This document shows positions 41,941 to 55,200 of a DNA stretch of 64,000 nucleotides, piece after piece. This stretch comes from Micromonospora antibiotica. GTDB taxonomy: Bacteria > Actinomycetota > Actinomycetes > Mycobacteriales > Micromonosporaceae. A model generated the notes under the pieces. The model was not told where the DNA came from. It was given only the letters and a program-made list of their open reading frames with translations, and searched no databases. Each line of letters opens with the position of its first letter. Within the stretch, counting starts at the first letter, position 1. The position numbers and the translations under genes are program-made. The DNA is taken from contig NZ_JAGFWR010000006.1 of NCBI RefSeq assembly GCF_017599305.1, forward strand, positions 62,001 to 126,000, read 5' to 3'.

Positions 41941-44900
41941 TGCTGCCCCACCGTCTGCGCGGCCAGCGCGAGCAGTTCCTCGCCGGAGAGCGCGTCGAGG
42001 TCGTCCGGGCTGTCGGTCGGCCCCGCCGGGTCGTCCGGTCGCGGCGGCTCGTCGGCCAGGGCCAACAGCCGGTCCAGCAGGCCGGCGCGGCGCAGCCGGT
42101 CCACGGGGAGGGCGCGCAGTGTCGCGCGGATCCGCTCGTCCTCCGGGTCCGTGTCGGTGGCGGTGTCGAGCTGGGTGAGCAGGTACGCGGCGAGTGCCGC
42201 CGGGGTGGGATGGTCGAACACCGCACCCACACCGAGCGGCACCCCGGTCGCCGCGCTCAGCCGGTTGCGCAGGTCCACCGACGTCAGCGAGTCGAAGCCG
42301 AGGTCGTGGAAGACGCCCGTCACCGGCAGCAGCGTGCCCGGCTGGTGGCCCAGCACGGTGGCGGCGGTGGCCCGGACCAGGTCGGTGACCGCCTGCCGTC
42401 GGCCCGACCCGTCCAGGCCGGTCAGGTCCAGCACGGGCGGGGAGGTGGGTTCCCCCGCCGGCAGCAGGGTCCGCAGCAGGGCCGGGGCGGTGGCCGGGTC
42501 GAGGGTCGCGGTGCGCAGGGCCGCCGCGACGACCACCGGTTCGGTGCTGGTCAGCGCCGCGTCGAAGAGGGCCAGCCCGGTGGCCACCGGCAGCGGGTCG
42601 AGGCCGGCGGCGGCGAGCCGGGCCCGGTCGGCGACGCCCAGGTCGCCGGTCATGCCCGCACCGGACCACGGCCCCCAGGCGATCGAGGTGGCCGGCAGGC
42701 CGACCGCCCGGCGACGCTCGGCGAGGGCGTCCAGCGCGCTGTTCGCGGCGGCGTACGCGGCCTGACCGGCCGCCCCGAACAGGCCGGCGACCGACGAGAA
42801 CAGCACGAAGAAGGCCAGCTCGGTGTCGCGGGTGAGCCGGTCGACGACCCGCGCGCCGGTCACCTTGGCCCGCCAGGCCAGCTCGAGCTGGTCGGGGGTG
42901 AGCCCGGACAGGACCCCGTCGGCGAGCGCGCCCGCCGCGTGCACCACCCCGCGCAGGGTGCGCCCGTACAGCGCGGCGGCCACCGCGTCCGGGTCGGTGA
43001 CGTCGCCGACGACCGAGGTGGCGGTGACGCCGAGCGCGGCCAGTTCGGCGGCCAGGTCCGGCGCTCCACGGCGGCCGAGCAACACCAGGTCCCGCACACC
43101 GTAGGCGGTGACCAGGTGGCGGGCGACAGCGCTGCCGAGGGCACCCGCCGCCCCGGTCACCAGGACCGTGCCGTCGACCGGCGGGCGGGGTCCGGTGGCG
43201 GCGGGGGTCAACTCCGGGACGCTGGCGACGCCGGCACGCAGCCGGACCTCGTCGTGGCCGGCGGCGGCTGCGGCCGGCAGTGCCGCCAGCGACGCCGGGC
43301 TGCCGTCGTGGTCGACGAGGGCCACCCGGCCCGGATGCTCGGTCCGGGCGGCACGCAGCAGACCGACCACCCCGTCGGCCGCCGGATCGGTGCCGTCGAA
43401 ACCGACGACGAGCCGACCAGCGGTGGGCTCGGCGAGCCGCCGCTGGAGGACCGCGAGCACCTCGGCGGTGCCGCTGCCGGCGCAGTCGAGCACCGCCGCC
43501 TCCCCGGCGGGCAGGTCCGTCGGCGTCCACCGCACCGCGTACAGCGGCGGCGTCGCCCGACCGGCGGCCAGCCAGTACCGCTGGTGTTGGAACGGGTACG
43601 TGGGCAGGTCGACGGTCCTACCGCCGCCGTAGTACGCCCGCCAGTCGACCTCGTGCCCCCGCACCCACACCTGCGCCAACCCCGACACTGCACTGACCGC
43701 CTCATCCACGCCCGGCCGCAGCATCGGGACACCGTCGGTCAACAGGGACGACAAACCACCATCCGGGCTGAGTTCCCACCACGAGCGGGGGCCGGCCGCC
43801 TCGATCGCGTCATGGAACCGCACCGGCTCACGCACCTGCCGCACCCAATACCCCGGATCCGAAAGATCCCCGACCTGCCCGGTCACCGACGACACCACCG
43901 CAATCCGCGCCGGGTGGAAGGACAACCCCTCGACGACCGTGCGGAACTCGTCCAGCATCGGTTCCATCAACGGCGAATGGAACGCGTGACTGACCGACAG
44001 TCGACGGTGTCTAACGCCCAACCCGGCCGCCACCGCTTCCGCCGCTTGCAAGGTCGGCTGTTCCGGGCCGGCGATCACCACCGCCGACGGACCATTCACC
44101 GCCGCGACAACCACGTCACCGGACAGGAATGGCTGCACCGCATCAGCGGAGGCCCGCAGCGACACCATCGCCCCACCCACCGGCAACGCCGCCATCAAAC
44201 GAGCACGCGCCGACACCAACGCCACCGCATCCGACAGGGACAACACCCCCGACACATGCGCCGCCGCGATCTCCCCGATCGAATGACCCACCAGAACCGC
44301 CGGACGCACACCCCACGACTCCACCAACCGGAACAACGCCACCTCCACCGCAAACAACGCCCGCTGCGCCACCCCCGTCCCATCCAGGCCAACACCGGAG
44401 ACAATCGCTTCCCGCACGTCCCCGCCCAAGAGGCCACACACCTCGTCGAACACCGACGCGAACACCGGAAACGCCCCACACAAACCCGCACCCATCCCCA
44501 CCCGCTGACCACCCTGACCCCCGAACACCAGACCCAGACCGCCCGACGGGACCGCCCCGGCAGAAGTGCCACCCGACGACCCCGTGACCGGGTCCACCGC
44601 GGAAGCAGGAACCGCTCCGGACACCAGCGCACGGACCTCCGGAGCAAGCGACGCCCCGTCTGCGACCACCGCACCGTCGAGCAGCACCACCCGCTCGTCG
44701 AACACCGACCGCGTCGACGCCAACGACCACCCCACATCCACCGCCGACACCCCCACCACCGTCGACCGCAACCGCTCCACCAGCTCCCGCACCCCGACGG
44801 TGGTCCGCGCCGACACCGGCCACGGCGTCACCCCCACCGGGACCGGTGACCCCGTCACCACCGCATCCGGCTCCGAAGTGTCCGCCTCCACCGGCGGCGG

Positions 44901-46277
44901 CTCCTCCACGATCACGTGCGCGTTCGTGCCACTGATCCCGAACGACGACACCCCCGCCCGACGGCGGTCCCCCTCAGCCACCGTCCACTCCCGCGACTCC
45001 CGCACCACCTCCACCGAGCCTGACGACCAGTCCACGAACCTCGATGGCTCGGCCACGTGCAGCGACCCCGGCACCACCCCGGCCCGCATCGCCGACACCA
45101 TCTTGATCACCCCGGCCACACCTGCCGCCGCCTGCGCATGACCGATGTTCGACTTCACCGACCCCAACCACAACGGCACCGACCGACCCCGCCCATACGT
45201 CGCCAACAGGGCTTCCGCCTCGATCGGATCACCCAACCGGGTCCCCGTCCCATGACCCTCCACCACCTGCACGTCGTTGACCGACAGGCCCGCCACCGCC
45301 AACGCCCGACGAATCACCCGCTCCTGGGACGGACCACTCGGCGCGGTCAGGCCGTTCGACGCGCCGTCGGAGTTCACCGCACTGCCCCGCACCACCGCCA
45401 ACACCCGGTGACCGTGGCGACGCGCGTCGGAGAGGCGCTCCAGCACCAGCAGGCCCACGCCCTCACCCCAGCCGACGCCGTCGGCAGTGTCGGCGAACGC
45501 CTTGCACCGGCCGTCCGGGGCCAGGCCACGCTGCCTGGCGAACTCCACCAGCAGGTCGGCGGTGGGCATCACCGTCACGCCCCCGGCGAGCGCCAGCGAG
45601 CACTCCCCGGCACGCAGCGCCGACGCCGCCAGGTGCAGGGCGACAAGCGACGACGAGCAGGCGGTGTCGAGGGTGACCGCGGGCCCGGTGAAGCCGAACT
45701 GGTAGGCGATCCGGCCGGAGACGATGCTGCCGGCGCTGCCGCTGATCAGGAGCCCTTCGAGTTCGTCGGGCACGTCCTGACCGCCGAAGGCGTAGTTCTG
45801 GTACATGGTGCCGACGAACACGCCGGTCGGACTGCCGGCGAGCGAACCCGGGTCGATGCGGGCGTGTTCGATCGCCTCCCACGAGGTTTCCAGCAGCAGC
45901 CGCTGCTGCGGGTCCATCGCCAACGCCTCCCGGGGGGAGATGCCGAAGAAGTCGGCGTCGAAGCCGGCGACGTCCGCGAGGAAGGCACCGCCGGTGGCGT
46001 ACGTGGTGCCGGGGTGGTCCGGGTCGGGGTGGTAGAGCCCGGCGAGATCCCAGCCCCGGTCGGTCGGGAACCCACCGACCGCGTCGACCCCCTCGGCGAC
46101 CACCCGCCACAGGTCGTCCGGGCCACGTACCCCGCCGGGCAGCCGGCAGGCCATCCCGACGATCGCCACCGGCTCGCTGATCCGGCTCTCCAACTGGGCG
46201 ACGCGGGCCCGTGACCGGCGCAGGTCGGTGGTGGCCTTGCGCAGGTACTCGACGAGCTTGGCGCTGTCCTCGGCCAT
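41937..46277 (-). CDS. Type I PKS, one module KS-AT-KR-ACP
   Basis: 1446 residues from ATG 46275-46277, GGAG five bases upstream; the ATG shares one base with the previous stop (TGATG). N-terminal docking coiled coil ([20 protein letters not shown]) 1-33; KS about 34-455 (Cys about 205, [11 protein letters not shown]); AT about 570-870 (GHSIGE about 664, [11 protein letters not shown]: malonyl-CoA); KR about 900-1270 with [27 protein letters not shown] at the B-type LDD site and intact Ser/Tyr/Asn ([15 protein letters not shown]); ACP about 1290-1375 with [11 protein letters not shown]. The C-terminal tail from 1375 is a docking region ([14 protein letters not shown]). Product contribution: one acetate unit with the beta-keto reduced to a hydroxyl. 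The KS end and AT share long identical DNA with other modules. Confidence 0.95.
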   Translation of the reverse strand: MAEDSAKLVEYLRKATTDLRRSRARVAQLESRISEPVAIVGMACRLPGGVRGPDDLWRVVAEGVDAVGGFPTDRGWDLAGLYHPDPDHPGTTYATGGAFLADVAGFDADFFGISPREALAMDPQQRLLLETSWEAIEHARIDPGSLAGSPTGVFVGTMYQNYAFGGQDVPDELEGLLISGSAGSIVSGRIAYQFGFTGPAVTLDTACSSSLVALHLAASALRAGECSLALAGGVTVMPTADLLVEFARQRGLAPDGRCKAFADTADGVGWGEGVGLLVLERLSDARRHGHRVLAVVRGSAVNSDGASNGLTAPSGPSQERVIRRALAVAGLSVNDVQVVEGHGTGTRLGDPIEAEALLATYGRGRSVPLWLGSVKSNIGHAQAAAGVAGVIKMVSAMRAGVVPGSLHVAEPSRFVDWSSGSVEVVRESREWTVAEGDRRRAGVSSFGISGTNAHVIVEEPPPVEADTSEPDAVVTGSPVPVGVTPWPVSARTTVGVRELVERLRSTVVGVSAVDVGWSLASTRSVFDERVVLLDGAVVADGASLAPEVRALVSGAVPASAVDPVTGSSGGTSAGAVPSGGLGLVFGGQGGQRVGMGAGLCGAFPVFASVFDEVCGLLGGDVREAIVSGVGLDGTGVAQRALFAVEVALFRLVESWGVRPAVLVGHSIGEIAAAHVSGVLSLSDAVALVSARARLMAALPVGGAMVSLRASADAVQPFLSGDVVVAAVNGPSAVVIAGPEQPTLQAAEAVAAGLGVRHRRLSVSHAFHSPLMEPMLDEFRTVVEGLSFHPARIAVVSSVTGQVGDLSDPGYWVRQVREPVRFHDAIEAAGPRSWWELSPDGGLSSLLTDGVPMLRPGVDEAVSAVSGLAQVWVRGHEVDWRAYYGGGRTVDLPTYPFQHQRYWLAAGRATPPLYAVRWTPTDLPAGEAAVLDCAGSGTAEVLAVLQRRLAEPTAGRLVVGFDGTDPAADGVVGLLRAARTEHPGRVALVDHDGSPASLAALPAAAAAGHDEVRLRAGVASVPELTPAATGPRPPVDGTVLVTGAAGALGSAVARHLVTAYGVRDLVLLGRRGAPDLAAELAALGVTATSVVGDVTDPDAVAAALYGRTLRGVVHAAGALADGVLSGLTPDQLELAWRAKVTGARVVDRLTRDTELAFFVLFSSVAGLFGAAGQAAYAAANSALDALAERRRAVGLPATSIAWGPWSGAGMTGDLGVADRARLAAAGLDPLPVATGLALFDAALTSTEPVVVAAALRTATLDPATAPALLRTLLPAGEPTSPPVLDLTGLDGSGRRQAVTDLVRATAATVLGHQPGTLLPVTGVFHDLGFDSLTSVDLRNRLSAATGVPLGVGAVFDHPTPAALAAYLLTQLDTATDTDPEDERIRATLRALPVDRLRRAGLLDRLLALADEPPRPDDPAGPTDSPDDLDALSGEELLALAAQTVGQQ
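44161..44387. repeat. 227-bp DNA identical to 54405-54631 (AT core of PKS3)
   Basis: This stretch of the PKS3 AT is identical base for base to the corresponding stretch of PKS2 module 1. The wider block, from the KS C terminus to the AT end (about 43600-45300), stays highly similar. Its codons use more G/T third positions on the coding strand than the flanking PKS DNA. Confidence 0.9.
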
Positions 46278-49200
46278 CACAGCTCCGTTCCCTGGTCGAT
46301 GATGTCGTAGAGGCGGTCCACCGGGATCGTGTCCAGGTCGTCGGTGTCCAGGTCGTCGTAGTCGGCGGGTGGACGCAGTTCGATCAGGAGGCGTTCCAGC
46401 CGGTCGACCACCTCGTCGCCGCCCGCGTCCCCGGTGCGCAGCGCGGCCTCCAGACGGTCGAGGGCGGCCAGCGCCGAGCCGTCCTCCCGCTCCTGGTCCG
46501 GCCAGCGCAGCCCGCAGACGAAGTCGGCGAGCGCGGCGGGGGTGGGATGGTCGAACACCACCCCGGCCGGCAGCGGAACACCGGCGGCGGTGCTGACCGC
46601 GTTGCGGAGCTGGGTGGCGGCCAGCGAGTCCACACCCAGGTCGGCGAAGCGGCGGCCCGGGTCGACCTCAGCCGGGTCGGCGTGGCCGAGCACCTTCGCC
46701 GCCTGGGCGGTGACGAGGTCCAACACCGCCTGGCGGCGGTCGGCCGGGGCGAGCGCGGCGAGCCGGTCGGTGGCCGGTCGCTGCTCCCCCGGCGTACGAC
46801 GGGGGGTGCGGACCAGGGCGCGCAGCACGGGCGGCGGCGCGTCGATCGCCCGCAGCGCGGCCGGGTCGAGGCGGACCGGCGCCTGCACGGCCCGGTCGTG
46901 GGCCAGCGCCAGGTCGAACAGCGCCATGCCCTCGGCCTCGGTCATCGGCACCACACCGGTCCGGGCGACGCGTTCCCGGTCGTGCGCGTCCAGAGTGCCG
47001 ATCATGCCGCTGTCCTGTGCCCACAGTCCCCAGGCCAGCGACACGGCGGGCAGGCCGAGGTGGCGGCGCAGCCGGGCCAGCGCGTCCAGCCCGGAGTTGC
47101 CCGCCGCGTAGTTGGCCTGGGCGGGCGGGCCGAGCAGCCCGGAGATCGACGAATACAGCACGAACGCGTCGAGGTCGAGATCCCGGGTCAGCTCGTGCAG
47201 GTGCCAGGCGGCGTCGACCTTCGGGGCCAGCACCCCGTCCAGCCGTTCCGGGGTCAGCGCGGGCAGCACACCGTCGTCGAGCACCCCGGCGGTGTGGATC
47301 ACGGCGCGTAGCGGGTGGGCCGGGTCGGTTCCGGCGAGGAGTTCCGCGAGGGCGTCCCGGTCCGTCACGTCGCAGGCGGCCACGGTGACGTCCTGTGCGC
47401 CCTGGTCGAGCAGTTCCGCGCGGAGTTCCGCCGCGCCCGGGGCCGCCGGCCCGCGCCGACTGACCAGCAGCAGGCGGCGTACGCCATGGGTGGTGACCAG
47501 GTGCCGGGCGGCGAGCGCCCCCAGCCCACCGGTGCCGCCGGTGACGAGCACCGGCCCGGCCCACCGGCGGGACGTCGGGGTGGCACCCCGGCTGCGGACG
47601 AGCGTCGGGGTGGTCACCACACCACCGGTCGCGGTGAGTTCGGTGGTGCCGGCGAGCAGGGCGTCCGGAAACGCCCGCGCCGAGCGGCGGTCCCCGTCGA
47701 GGGTGACCAGGCCGAACCGGTCCGGGTACTCGCTGATCGCCGAGCGGACCAGCCCCCAGGCGGTGGCCAGGACGACGTCCCGGTCCACCCCGGAGGCGAC
47801 GAACACCAGGCGGCACGGGGCGAGTGCCCCGTCGCGGAGCCAGTGCTGGGACAGCTTCAGCACCCGTTGCACCACCGTGTGCGCGTCCGCCGCCGGGTCC
47901 CCGGTGTCCGGGTAGGTCAGCGGGTGCAGGAGCACGTCCGGCCGGCCCCGCGCCGAACCGAGCAGTTCGGCGAGGGTACGGTGCCGGCGCAGGCCGTCCA
48001 GCCCGTCGAGCAGCCCGAGTTCGTCGTCACCGAGCACCGCCCAGTCACCCGGCACACCGCCCGTCTCCCGCGTCGGGACGCGCCGGTCCTCCAGGTGGAA
48101 CAGGGCGTCGCCGACGGACGGGCCGGCGTCGCCGCCGAGTTCGAGTTCGGCTTCCGTGGTGACGGTGCCGTCGTGGTCGACCAGGGCGATCCGGACGTGC
48201 CCGGTGTCGTGGTGCGCGATCTCGACGTCCACGGCAGGGTCGGCCCGGTGCACGGTCAGGTTCGTCCAGCGGACGGGCCGGGCGGGGGCGAGGTCGTCGA
48301 GTGCGGAGCGGAGCACGGCGGTGGGCAGTGCGCCGCCGTCGCCGGGTTCGGCGGAGAGCTGCCCGGTCGCGTGTTCGACCCAGGTGCCGTTGGGGCGGGA
48401 GGCGATGGTGAAGCCGACGCCGTCCACGGTGACCCGCAGTGGGCCGGGGTGCTCGGGCGGCACCTCGGGGACGAGTTCGGCGACGCCGGTGACGCCCGCG
48501 TGACGGGCCGCCGCCAGCGCCGCCTCCGCCAGGACGACGTGCGGCCCGGCCTCGGCCAGCGCCGACGCGGTCAGTACGCCGGCGAGGACGAACGAGTCGT
48601 CGGACAGTTCCACCGCCGCGCCGAGCAGCGGGTGTTCCACCGGGTCGAGCCCGATGCCCGCCACGTCCGTCCGGGGTGCCGGGGTCAGCCAGTACCGCTG
48701 GCGTTGGAACGGGTACGTCGGCAGGTCGACGACCCTCCCGCCACCGTAGTACCCCCGCCAGTCGACGTCGTGCCCCCGCACCCACACCTGCGCCAGCCCG
48801 GTCACCGCCGACGTCGCCTCGTCGATGGCCGGGCGGAGCATCGGGATGCCGTCAGCCAGCAGGGACGACAGACCACCGTCCGCGCTCAGCTCCCACCACG
48901 ACCGGGGACCGGCAGCCTCGATCGCGGCGTGGAACAGCACCGGCTCACGCACCTGCCGCACCCAGTACCCCGGCTCTCCCAGACCACCGACCTGACCCGT
49001 CACCGTCGACACCACCGCAATCCGCGCCGGACCGAACGACAACCCCTCCACCACCGCCCGGAACTCGTCCAACATCGGCTCCATCAACGGCGAGTGGAAC
49101 GCGTGACTGACCGACAGTCGCCGGTGCCGGACGCCCAGCGTGGTCGCCGCCGTCTCCGCTACCTGCAGCGTCTGCTGCTCCGGGCCGGCGATCACCACCG

Positions 49201-52200
49201 CCGACGGACCATTCACCGCCGCCACCACCACATCACCGGACAGGAACGGCCGCACCGCATCGACCGAGGCCCGCAGCGACACCATCGCGCCCCCGGCCGG
49301 TAGCGCCGCCATCAGACGAGCGCGGGCCGACACCAACGTCACCGCATCCGACAGGGACAACACCCCCGACACGTGCGCCGCCGCGATCTCCCCGATCGAG
49401 TGACCCACCAGAACCGCCGGACGGACACCCCACGACTCGACCAGGCGGAACAACGCCACCTCCACCGCGAACAACGCCCGCTGCGCAACGCCCGTCTCAT
49501 CCAGACCCACACCAGAGGAGATCGCCTCTTGGACGTCCCCACCCGACAGGTCACACACCTCGTCGAAGACGGACGCGAACACCGGGAACGCCCGGTACAG
49601 GCCAGAACCCATCCCCACCCGCTGACCACCCTGCCCCCCGAACACCAGACCCAACCCCGCAGGAACGACACCAGACGGCACCCCAGCCGACGATTCGGCG
49701 CCATCCGACGGCGACCCCGCGACCGGGCTCAGTGTGGAAGCAGGAACCGCACCGGACGCCAACGCCCGGACCCCGGGGGCCAGCGACGCCGAATCCGCGA
49801 CCACCACACCGTCGAGCAGCACCGCCCGCTCGGCGAAGACCGACCGCGTCGACGCCAACGACCACCCCACATCCACCGCCGACACCCCACCGCCGACGGT
49901 CGAACCCGACGGACCACCATCGCTGCCCGTACCGTCTGCCGGACCGACCGCCGTCAGGCTGAGTTGCCCGACCACCTCCTGCACCCCGGCGGCGGTCCGC
50001 GCCGACACCGGCCACGGCGTCACCGGCACCGGCGATCCCGTCGCCGCCGCGGGACCACCCACCTCCACCGGCGGCGGTTCCTCCACGATGATGTGCGCGT
50101 TGGTGCCGCTGATCCCGAACGACGACACCCCCGCCCGACGGCGGCCCCCCTCGGCCACCGTCCACTTCCGCGACTCCCGCAGCACCTCCACCGCACCCGA
50201 CGACCAGTCCACGAACCCGGACGGCTCGGCCACGTGCAGCGACCCCGGCACCGTCGCGTGCCGCATCGCCAGCACCATCTTGATCACCCCGGCGGCACCC
50301 GCCGCGTGCTGCGTGTGGCCGATGTTCGACTTCACCGACCCCAACCACAGCGGCTCCGACCGATCCTGCCCGTACGTCGCCAACAGGGCTTCCGCCTCGA
50401 TCGGGTCACCCAACCGGGTACCGGTGCCGTGCCCCTCCACCACCTGCACGTCGGACACCGACAGGCCCGCCACCGCCAACGCCTGGCGGATCACCCGTTC
50501 CTGGGAGGGGCCACTCGGCGCGGTCAGGCCGTTCGACGCGCCGTCGGAGTTCACCGCGCTGCCCCGCACCACCGCGAGCACCGGGTGCCCGTGGCGGCGG
50601 GCGTCCGACAGGCGTTCCACCAGCAGCATCCCGGCGCCCTCGGCCCATCCCGTGCCGTCCGCGTCGGCCGAGAACGCCTTGCACCGGCCGTCCGGTGACA
50701 GCCCACCCTGCCGGCTGAACTCGACGAACAGGGTCGGGGTGGACATCAGCAGCGCACCACCGGCGAGGGCGAGGTCGCACTCCCCGGCGCGCAGGGCGTT
50801 CGCCGCCAGGTGCAGGGCCACCAGCGACGACGAGCACGCCGTGTCCAGGGTGAGGACCGGGCCGACCAGGCCGAGGTGGTACGCCAGCCGGCCGGACGCG
50901 ACGCTGTTGGCGCTGCCGGTCAGCAGTTGCCCCTCGAACTCGGGCACGGTGGCGAGTAGCGAGCCATGGTCCTGGCTGCTGACCCCGACGAAGACACCGG
51001 TCCGCGAGCCTCGGGCGGCGAGCGGGGGAATCCCGGCCCGCTCGAAAGCCTCCCACGAGGTTTCCAGCAGCAGCCGCTGCTGCGGGTCCATCGCCAACGC
51101 CTCCCGGGGGGAGATGCCGAACAGGGCCGGGTCGAAGTCGGCGATCCCGTCGACGAAGCCACCCTGGGTGGCGTACGTGGTGCCGGGGTGGTCCGGGTCG
51201 GGGTGGTAGAGGTGGTCCAGGTCCCAGCCCCGGTCGGTCGGGAAGTCGCCGATCGCGTCGGTGCCCTCGGCGACCACCCGCCACAGGTCCTCAGGGCTGC
51301 GTACCCCGCCGGGCAGCCGGCAGGCCATCCCGACGATGACGACGGGGTCGTCGTGGGTACGGACCGGGGTGGCGACCGGGGCGGGAGCGGGGGCGCCGGC
51401 GATCTTCGTGGTCAGCCAGGTGGCGACCGCCGACGGGGTGGGATGGTCGAACACCAACCCGGCGGGCAGGCGCAGCCCGGTCGCCGTCGCCAGTGCGTTG
51501 CGCAGTTCCACGGCGGTCAACGAGTCGAAGCCCAGCTCGGTGAAGGGCCGGTCGGCGGGGACCGCGTCGACGCCGGAGTGACCGAGGACGCCTGCGACGC
51601 GTTCCCGTACCACCTGGAGCAGGGCGGCGGTGAGTTCCGCGCCGCGCTGTCCGGCGAAGACCGCGGTGGGGTCGGCCGCCGCCACGGCCCGCCGGGCCGG
51701 GCGACGGACCAGCCCCCGCAGCACCGCCGGTGGCTCACCGGTGATCCTCGGCAGGTCCATCCGCATCGGTACGAGGTGCGGGTGGCCGGTCGCGGCGGCC
51801 AGGGTGACCGCCGTGTCGAACAGGGCCATCCCCTCCGCCCGGTCCAGCGGGGTCATGCCGGCCCGGGTGATCCGGTCCCGGTCGGCGGTGGTGAGGGCGG
51901 CGGTGATGCCGCCGTCCTGTTGCCACAGTCCCCAGCCGAGCGACAGCGCGGGCAGCCCCCGGGCCCGGCGGTGGGCGGCGAGCGCGTCGAGGAACGCGTT
52001 GGCGGCGGCGTAGTTGGCCTGCCCGGGGCCGCCGAACACGGCGGCCGACGAGGAGTAGAGGACGAACGCGTCCAGGTCCCGGTCCGCGGTCAGCTCGTGC
52101 AGGTGGCAGGCGGCGTCCACCTTGGGGCGGAGCACCCGGGTGAGCTGCTCGTCGGTGAGTGCGCCGACGACCGCGTCGTCGAGCACCCCGGCGGTGTGCA

Positions 52201-55200
52201 CCACCGAACGGACGGGATGGCTGTCGAGCAGCCGGGCCAGGTCGTCCCGGTCGGCCACGTCGACGGCGGCGACGCTGACGGTGACGCCGAGGCCGGTCAG
52301 CTCGGCCACCAGTTCGCCCGTGCCCGGTGCTCCGGCGCCCCGGCGGCTGGCCAGCACGAGTTCGCGTACGCCATGGGTGGTCACCAGGTGGCGGGCGACC
52401 AGCGCGCCCAGCCCGCCGGTGCCGCCGGTGACCAGCACCGGGCCGGGGAGGCACACGGGTCCGGCCGTCGGGGTGGCGACCCGGGCCAGCCGGGCGGCGG
52501 TCCAGGTGCCGGCCCGGACGCTCACCTCCGGTTCGTCACCGGCGGCGAGCCCGGCCGCGACGGTGGGGACGGTGGCCGGGTCGTCGGTGTCGACCAGGAC
52601 GAGCCGTCCGGGGTTCTCGGTCTGGGTGCTGCGCAGCAGCCCCCAGGCGGCGGCCAGGGCGGGATCGTCGGCGACGCGTTCACCGGCGACGACCACCCGG
52701 GTGTCGGCGTACGCGTCGGTCAGCAGGGTACGGACCAGGGCGAGGGCGGCGGCGACGGCGGCGTGGGTACGGCCGGCGAGGTCGGGGTGGCCGGGGTCGA
52801 CGGTCAGGTGGTGGCAGGCCACCGGGGCGGGGCCCGCGTCGAAGGCCGGAGCGGGGGCGGCGACGGGCGGGGCCGGCACCGGCACGGCCACCCGCTCGTA
52901 GAGGTGTTCCTGGTGGGGCCGCCCGGCGGACCGCAGCGCCTCGGCGGAGACGGGGCGGGACAGCAGCCCTCCGACGGTGACCACCGGCGCACCGGACTCG
53001 TCGTAGCCGGTCAGGGTGAGGCTGCCGGTCGACTGTTCCCGCAGCCGTACCCGCAGGGTGGTCGCGCCGCCACGGTGCACCTGCACGTCGCTCCAGGAGA
53101 ACGGCAGGCCACCGGGGCGGGTGTCGTCGAGCACGCCACGCAGCAGCGGGTGCAGGCAGGCGTCGAGCAGGGCGGGGTGCAGCACGAACGCGTCGGCGTC
53201 GGCGTGCCGGTCGGCGGGTAGGCCCACCTCGGCGAGGATCTCGTCGCCGAGGTGCCACAGCCGGCGCAGGCCACGGAACGCCGGGCCGTACCGGTGGCCG
53301 TCCTCGGCCAGGCGGGGGTAGGCGTGTGTGACGTCGACCTCGCGGCTGCCGGGTGGCGGCCAGGTCTCCTGCCCGGTGGGGGTGGTGGGGGGCGCGGCGG
53401 TCAACAGCCCCTCCGCGTGGGTGGTCCAGGCGGGGTCCTCGCCGCCGGTGGTGTGCGGGCGCGAGTGGACGGTCACCGGTCGCCTGCCGTCGGGGTCGGG
53501 CGCGCTGACGGCCACCTGGATCTCCACCGGTTCATCGGTGAGCACCAGCGGCGCGGCGATGGTCAGCTCGTCGACGACGCTGACGCCGAGGTGGTCGCCC
53601 GCGCGCAGGACGAGGTCCACGAAGGCCGTCCCGGGCAGGAGCACGGTGTCGAGCAGCGCATGGTCGGCCAACCACGGATGGGTACGCAGCGACACCCGTC
53701 CGGTGAGCAGCACGCCGTCACCGGCGGCCAGTTCGACGGTCGCGCCGAGCAGCGGGTGCCCGGCGGAGCGTAGGCCGGCGCTGGTCACGTCGCCCCGCCC
53801 GGCCCCGGCGTCGAGCCAGTACCGCTGCCGTTGGAACGGGTACGTCGGCAGGTCGACGACCTTGCCGCCCCCGTAGTACCCCCGCCAGTCGACCTCGTGC
53901 CCCCGCACCCACACCTGCGCCAACCCCGTCACCGCGCTGACCGCCTCGTCGGCTCCCGGCCGCAGCATCGGGATACCGTCGGTCAACAGGGACGACAAAC
54001 CACCATCCGCGCTCAACTCACACCACGAGCGGGGGCCGGCCGCCTCGATCGCGTCGTGGAACCGCACCGGCTCACGCACCTGCCGCACCCAGTACTCCGG
54101 GTCCGCCAGATCCCCGACCTGCCCGGTCACCGTCGACACCACCGGAATCCGCGCCGGATGAAACGACAAACCCTCCACCACCGTGCGGAACTCGTCGAGC
54201 ATCGGCTCCATCAACGGCGAATGGAACGCGTGACTCACCGACAACCGCCGCTGCCGCACACCCAACGCGGCCGCCACCGCATCCGCCGCCCGCAGGGTTT
54301 CCCGCTCAGGGCCGGCGATCACCACCGCCGACGGACCATTCACCGCCGCAACAACCACATCACCGGACAGAAACGGCTCCACCGCATCAGCGGAGGCCCG
54401 CAACGACACCATCGCCCCACCCACCGGCAACGCCGCCATCAAACGAGCACGCGCCGACACCAACGCCACCGCATCCGACAGGGACAACACCCCCGACACA
54501 TGCGCCGCCGCGATCTCCCCGATCGAATGACCCACCAGAACCGCCGGACGCACACCCCACGACTCCACCAACCGGAACAACGCCACCTCCACCGCAAACA
54601 ACGCCCGCTGCGCCACCCCCGTCCCATCCAGACCCACACCGGAGGAGATCGCCTCGCGCACATCCCCACCCAAGAGGCCACACACCTCGTCGAACACCGA
54701 CGCGAACACCGGAAACACCCCACACAACCCCACACCCATCCCCACCCGCTGACCACCCTGCCCCCCGAACACCACACCCAGGCCGGAGGCCACCACCCGG
54801 GAGTCGACGTCCGTCCCGGCCGGGGACGACGGTTCGGCGTCGCCTGCCGGTGGGACCGCCGCCGACCAACGGAGTTCCGGGGGCACCGAGGCCGAGTCCG
54901 CGACGACGTCGCCGTCGAGCAGCACGGCGCGGTCGTCGAACACCGTCCGGGTCGACACCAGGGACCAGCCCACGTCGGCCGCCGGCACCGTCGGGTCGGC
55001 GGCGGCGCTCCACGGGCGGAGCCGCTCGACCAGGTCCCGTACCCCGGCGGTCGTCCGCGCCGACACCGGCCACGGCGTCACCAATACGGCGTCGGACCCG
55101 CCTGTGGCCCCGGCCGACGGGCCCGCTCCGGCGGGTGACCCGTCGGGCGGCGGGTCCGTCACGGCGGGCGGTTCCTCCAGGATGACGTGCGCGTTGGTGC

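Noticed and set aside
39103..42765. Very long plus-strand open frame opposite PKS4/PKS3
   Set aside because: Arg/Gly/Pro/His-rich translation with no family motifs, lying antisense to clear PKS domains; an artefact of high GC.
53640..53680. DH motif HxxxDxxxxP (Gly replaced by Asp) as a sign of inactive DH in PKS2 module 1 and PKS1
   Set aside because: The catalytic His, the Pro and the second-half Asp motif are all present, and the same Asp variant occurs in both otherwise complete DHs, so it is not evidence of inactivity.
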